A DNA stretch of 9,119 bases, from NCBI GenBank assembly GCA_964430375.1, contig CAYSEZ010000041.1, positions 1 to 9,119 of the forward strand, written 5' to 3'. Each line of letters opens with the position of its first letter. Within the stretch, counting starts at the first letter, position 1. Below the pieces are notes generated by a model. It saw only the letters and a program-made list of their open reading frames with translations, searched no databases and had not been told where the DNA came from. Below, in pieces: positions 6,837 to 9,119 of the stretch. The position numbers and the translations under genes were made by a program. Origin of the DNA: HGM10836 sp964430375. GTDB lineage: Bacteria > Bacillota_I > Bacilli_A > RF39 > UBA660.

Positions 6837-6865
6837 ATTTTATCAGAGATTAGTTTTTTTTTAAA
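6837..6865 (-). promoter_or_regulatory. Probable promoter of the parA-parB-...-ychF block
   Basis: On the minus strand an extended -10, TGA-TAAAAT (core 6842-6837), is preceded at 17 nt by TTTAAA (6865-6860), a 4-of-6 match to TTGACA, within an A-rich track that could aid polymerase binding. The start would be near 6830, about 20 nt before the parA ATG. No terminator is visible between the HD gene and this site (6820-6914), so read-through from the HD gene is also possible. Confidence 0.55.
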
Positions 6866-6914
6866 GGTTTTTTATTTAATTTAGATAATTTATAGATAGA
6901 AAGTGTTAAAAGTA

Positions 6915-7850
6915 TTAATTATTTATTGTATTTTGTATTCTTTTTCCTCTTATTAATGGAGATATGTTTCTTTGTTTTAGGTTATTTATATTTATATCTT
7001 TTATTTGAGATAAAGATGTTGTTTTAAATTTTATAAGTAATTTTTTTATTTCTTTGTTATCAGTATTATTTAGTTTATTTAAGATATTTGGTTCTGTTTC
7101 ATAATATAAGTCTTTATATGTTATTATGTTATTTTCTATAGATAGTTTTGTTATAAGTGCAAGTAGTTCCATCATATATTTATCTTCTTTTGAGTGACAT
7201 TTTTTATTTATTTCATTATTTAGTTTTAATACTTTTTTAGTAGTTAATTTATTTGTAAAACCTATTTCTTTTTCATTTGTTTCATTATTATAAATAGTTA
7301 TATTATTTAATATTTCTTTTATATCTTTTTTAGTTATATTTTTAGTCCAAGATATAGAATTTAAAATAATACCATCTAATCTATCTGCACATAGTTTAGG
7401 ACGAGGGGTGTCTACAATAGAAAGGTTTTTATAGTTAGATATTTCTTCTAAAGAGATATTATCTTGTTTTAAATATTCTAGTAATAGTTTATCATTTTTT
7501 AATATTTCTAAAGTATATTCTTCAGTTGATTCTTCTTTTTCATAGTCTTTATTCATATAATCTATAACATGAGAAAAACAAGGTGTTGATATATCATGAA
7601 ATAATCCTGCGATTGTAAGTTTTTTATCTTTAGTTAATTTATATATTAAAAGTGATGTTGTTAGTGAGTGGTCATATCTAGTTATTTTTTCTTTAAAGTT
7701 ATAAATGTTTTTTGATGCATAATTCATACCACAGAAATAGTCTATATCTTTTAATCTTATAAGAGATGGAACATCTAGATATTTAATTAAAAACTTTGGG
7801 ATACTATCTACATTTAATAGTTTTTTATATTCATTTAATAATTTTTTCAT
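6915..7850 (-). CDS. HD-domain protein, SAMHD1/dGTPase-like branch
   Basis: This 311-residue soluble protein has an intact metal-binding HD signature: His61 (in RYDHSLTT), His85-Asp86 (in GLFHDISTPCFSHVID) and Asp156 (in CADRLDG). The FSHxxD motif after HD and the RLKDIDYFCGMNY stretch (32-44) before the first His match the SAMHD1/dGTPase (COG1078-like) branch, which splits dNTPs into nucleoside and triphosphate. Substrate here is inferred, not shown. It is shorter than typical COG1078 proteins (over 400 residues), and the Asn/Lys/Ile-rich C-terminal third looks unlike anything I recognise. ATG with AAAGGAG upstream. It lies between noc and parA, which are adjacent in Bacillus, and has its own promoter. 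It could instead be a degenerate or repurposed HD phosphohydrolase. Confidence 0.8.
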   Translation of the reverse strand: MKKLLNEYKKLLNVDSIPKFLIKYLDVPSLIRLKDIDYFCGMNYASKNIYNFKEKITRYDHSLTTSLLIYKLTKDKKLTIAGLFHDISTPCFSHVIDYMNKDYEKEESTEEYTLEILKNDKLLLEYLKQDNISLEEISNYKNLSIVDTPRPKLCADRLDGIILNSISWTKNITKKDIKEILNNITIYNNETNEKEIGFTNKLTTKKVLKLNNEINKKCHSKEDKYMMELLALITKLSIENNIITYKDLYYETEPNILNKLNNTDNKEIKKLLIKFKTTSLSQIKDININNLKQRNISPLIRGKRIQNTINN

Positions 7851-7869
7851 ATGTTTCTCCTTTGTTTAT

Positions 7870-7897
7870 ATTTTATATAATTTTTTTAAATTGTCAA
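7870..7897 (-). promoter_or_regulatory. Promoter of the HD gene with very short leader
   Basis: A perfect -35 TTGACA (7897-7892) and a -10 TAAAAT (7875-7870) are separated by 16 nt. The predicted start falls near 7863, within or right beside the AAAGGAG ribosome site (7863-7857), so the leader would be about 13 nt. The -35 begins a few bases after the U-run of the noc terminator, so the two signals are packed end to end. Confidence 0.7.
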
Positions 7898-7899
7898 AT

Positions 7900-7920
7900 A
7901 AAAAAACTCATTTAGAGTCT
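7900..7920 (-). terminator. Intrinsic terminator after noc
   Basis: On the minus strand, ACTC (7918-7915) and GAGT (7909-7906) form a stem around TAAAT, extendable outward by A-U and G-U pairs, and flow into seven U residues (7906-7900). It begins right at the noc stop codon. The GC-bearing core is short, so termination may be partial. Confidence 0.65.
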
Positions 7921-9006
7921 TTATTTATTTTTATCTATTTTTATTACTATTTGATACATATTTTCAAAGTCAAATTCTTCTGTTTTAATAGAAAATCCAA
8001 ATTTTTCTGTATTTTGTACTGCCTGTCTTACATTGTTTATAGCAAATCTTAAATCATAAATATTTGAATATTCTGTTTGTGATGGTGTATTTACACTTCC
8101 GATTATTGGACCATTTGGAGTTACTTCTTCTATTTTAGGTATTACTGTATTATTAATTGGTTCATTATTAGTGTTTTGTCCTACTCTTAATCTATCAAAG
8201 ATGTTTTCTGTTTTCATTTCAGTTTGTTCTTGTTTTGGCATTTCAAAGATAGGTTCACTCATATTAACAACAGGTTGTTCTTGAATATTATTTTCTATAG
8301 GTGTTTGATTAGTAACTTGTGGTGTGGTTTTATCTGGTATATTAAATATTTGATTTTGTTGTAGTGATACTTCTTGTGCTGGTTCTTCTGTTATTACTTT
8401 ATTTCCAGTTAATATAGCTATTTCATCATCAAGTTGTTTTACAGTCATTCTATTAATTAGTACTTTTTCTAGTAATTCTTTTTGTTTGTTTTTATCTTCT
8501 AAATTTAATAAACTTCTTGCGTGACGTTCTGATATTTTTTGATTTAGAAGTGCAGTTTGTACTTCATCTGCTAGATTAAGTAATCTTAATTTATTTGCAA
8601 TTGTAGATTGTGATTTACCTAAACTTATAGCAAGTTCATCTTGAGTTAAATTATCAAGTTTTAATATTGTTTGATATGTTCTTGCTTCTTCAATCGGTGT
8701 TAAATCTTTTCTTTGTAAATTTTCTAGTAATGCAATTTTTGCTGTTTCTTTGTCATCTATATCTTTTACAATCGCAGGTATAGTTTGTTTTCCTGCAAGA
8801 AGTGAAGCACGATATCTTCTTTCTCCAGCGACTATTTCATATTTATCTCCGACTTTTCTTACAATTATTGGTTGTATTACTCCGTGTTCTTTTATTGATT
8901 GTGATAGTTCGTCTAAAGCATCATTATCAAATATTTCTCTTGGTTGAAATCTATTTGGCATTATATCATTTAAAGAAATCTCAAATATTTCTTTTTCTAA
9001 ATTCAT
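7921..9006 (-). CDS. noc: Noc-like ParB paralogue with long linker and unusual C-terminus
   Basis: Noc binds NBS sites as a CTP-gated clamp and keeps division away from the nucleoid. The 361-residue protein has the ParB CTPase domain with PNRFQPR (17-23), GERRYRAS (61-68) and ENLQRKDLTPIEEA (95-108). Its helix-turn-helix (about 119-145) reads GKSQSTIANKLRLL, and then comes ERHAR (160-164). Gln133, Lys139 and Arg161 are the Noc-type residues where ParB has Arg, Thr/Met and Gly. Three features are unusual: no N-terminal amphipathic helix, a Q/N/P-rich linker at about 205-312, and a C-terminal segment (313-361) unlike the short Noc dimer domain. B. subtilis Noc is 283 residues. The ATG at 9006 has AGTAGGGA upstream; an in-frame TAG at 9018-9016 limits any longer form to two residues (TTG at 9012). 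It sits next to parAB, as in Bacillus. Confidence 0.85.
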   Translation of the reverse strand: MNLEKEIFEISLNDIMPNRFQPREIFDNDALDELSQSIKEHGVIQPIIVRKVGDKYEIVAGERRYRASLLAGKQTIPAIVKDIDDKETAKIALLENLQRKDLTPIEEARTYQTILKLDNLTQDELAISLGKSQSTIANKLRLLNLADEVQTALLNQKISERHARSLLNLEDKNKQKELLEKVLINRMTVKQLDDEIAILTGNKVITEEPAQEVSLQQNQIFNIPDKTTPQVTNQTPIENNIQEQPVVNMSEPIFEMPKQEQTEMKTENIFDRLRVGQNTNNEPINNTVIPKIEEVTPNGPIIGSVNTPSQTEYSNIYDLRFAINNVRQAVQNTEKFGFSIKTEEFDFENMYQIVIKIDKNK

Positions 9007-9052
9007 ATTCAATCCCTACTTTCATTCTTTTATCTATTTTCCCTATATTATC

Positions 9053-9081
9053 ATTTTATAGCATATAAAAAATTTTTTCAA
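9053..9081 (-). promoter_or_regulatory. Promoter of noc
   Basis: On the minus strand the -35 TTGAAA (9081-9076, 5 of 6) is followed at 17 nt by TAAAAT (9058-9053). The overlapping TATAAA (9060-9055) carries an upstream TGn. The start is expected near 9046, giving a leader of about 40 nt with no strong fold that I can see. Bases 9082-9119 hold no recognisable feature; the end of the next gene upstream (rsmG in Bacillus) is not in the window. Confidence 0.7.
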
Positions 9082-9119
9082 GTAGTTTTTAGAAATTTAT
9101 CAATAATTCTTAATTCTCA

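Noticed and set aside
6854..6865. Run of nine A residues after the HD gene taken as part of a terminator
   Set aside because: No hairpin precedes it, and on the transcribed strand it is poly-A rather than poly-U. It fits better as part of the parA promoter region.
8802..9068. 88-codon plus-strand frame over the start of noc
   Set aside because: Leucine-rich low-complexity shadow of the antisense strand, with no ribosome site.

Overview
The window is an AT-rich, origin-proximal stretch of a bacterial chromosome, most likely from a low-GC Firmicute (Bacilli or a related uncultured gut lineage). Three things point there. All eleven genes lie on the minus strand in the order noc, (HD gene), parA/soj, parB/spo0J, mscS, DUF951, (abgT-type transporter), ychF, rpsF, ssb, rpsR, which follows the Bacillus and Staphylococcus order next to oriC with two extra genes inserted. 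Ribosome binding sites are strong AGGAGG types. Stops are mostly TAA, with one TGA and one TAG, and Trp is TGG, so the standard bacterial code fits. I cannot name a species.

Reading in the direction of transcription (right to left): a noc-type ParB paralogue (9006-7921) has its own promoter and ends in an intrinsic terminator. An HD-domain protein resembling the SAMHD1/dGTPase branch (7850-6915) has a promoter nested against that terminator. A compact, probably polycistronic block then runs parA, parB, mscS, DUF951, AbgT-type transporter, ychF (6810-1468). Its genes are 2-10 nt apart or overlap by about 10 nt, and it closes with a strong AT-rich terminator. A 351-bp intergenic region follows, and then the classic rpsF-ssb-rpsR operon (1116-41), with its own extended -10 promoter, a structured leader and a terminator hairpin at the left edge.

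The conserved jobs are chromosome segregation and origin organisation (ParA, ParB), division-site protection or nucleoid occlusion (Noc-like), osmotic safety (MscS), a translation-linked ATPase (YchF), and replication plus small-subunit ribosomal proteins (SSB, S6, S18).

The departures from the textbook locus are the most interesting part. The Noc-like protein has no N-terminal amphipathic helix, and an in-frame stop just upstream rules out a longer form. It carries instead a long Q/N/P-rich linker and an unfamiliar C-terminal domain. An HD phosphohydrolase-like gene sits between noc and parA. A divergent AbgT-family transporter is inserted between DUF951 and ychF. The rpsF leader can fold so as to mask its own Shine-Dalgarno sequence. 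No tRNA, rRNA, CRISPR array, insertion sequence or prophage gene was found.
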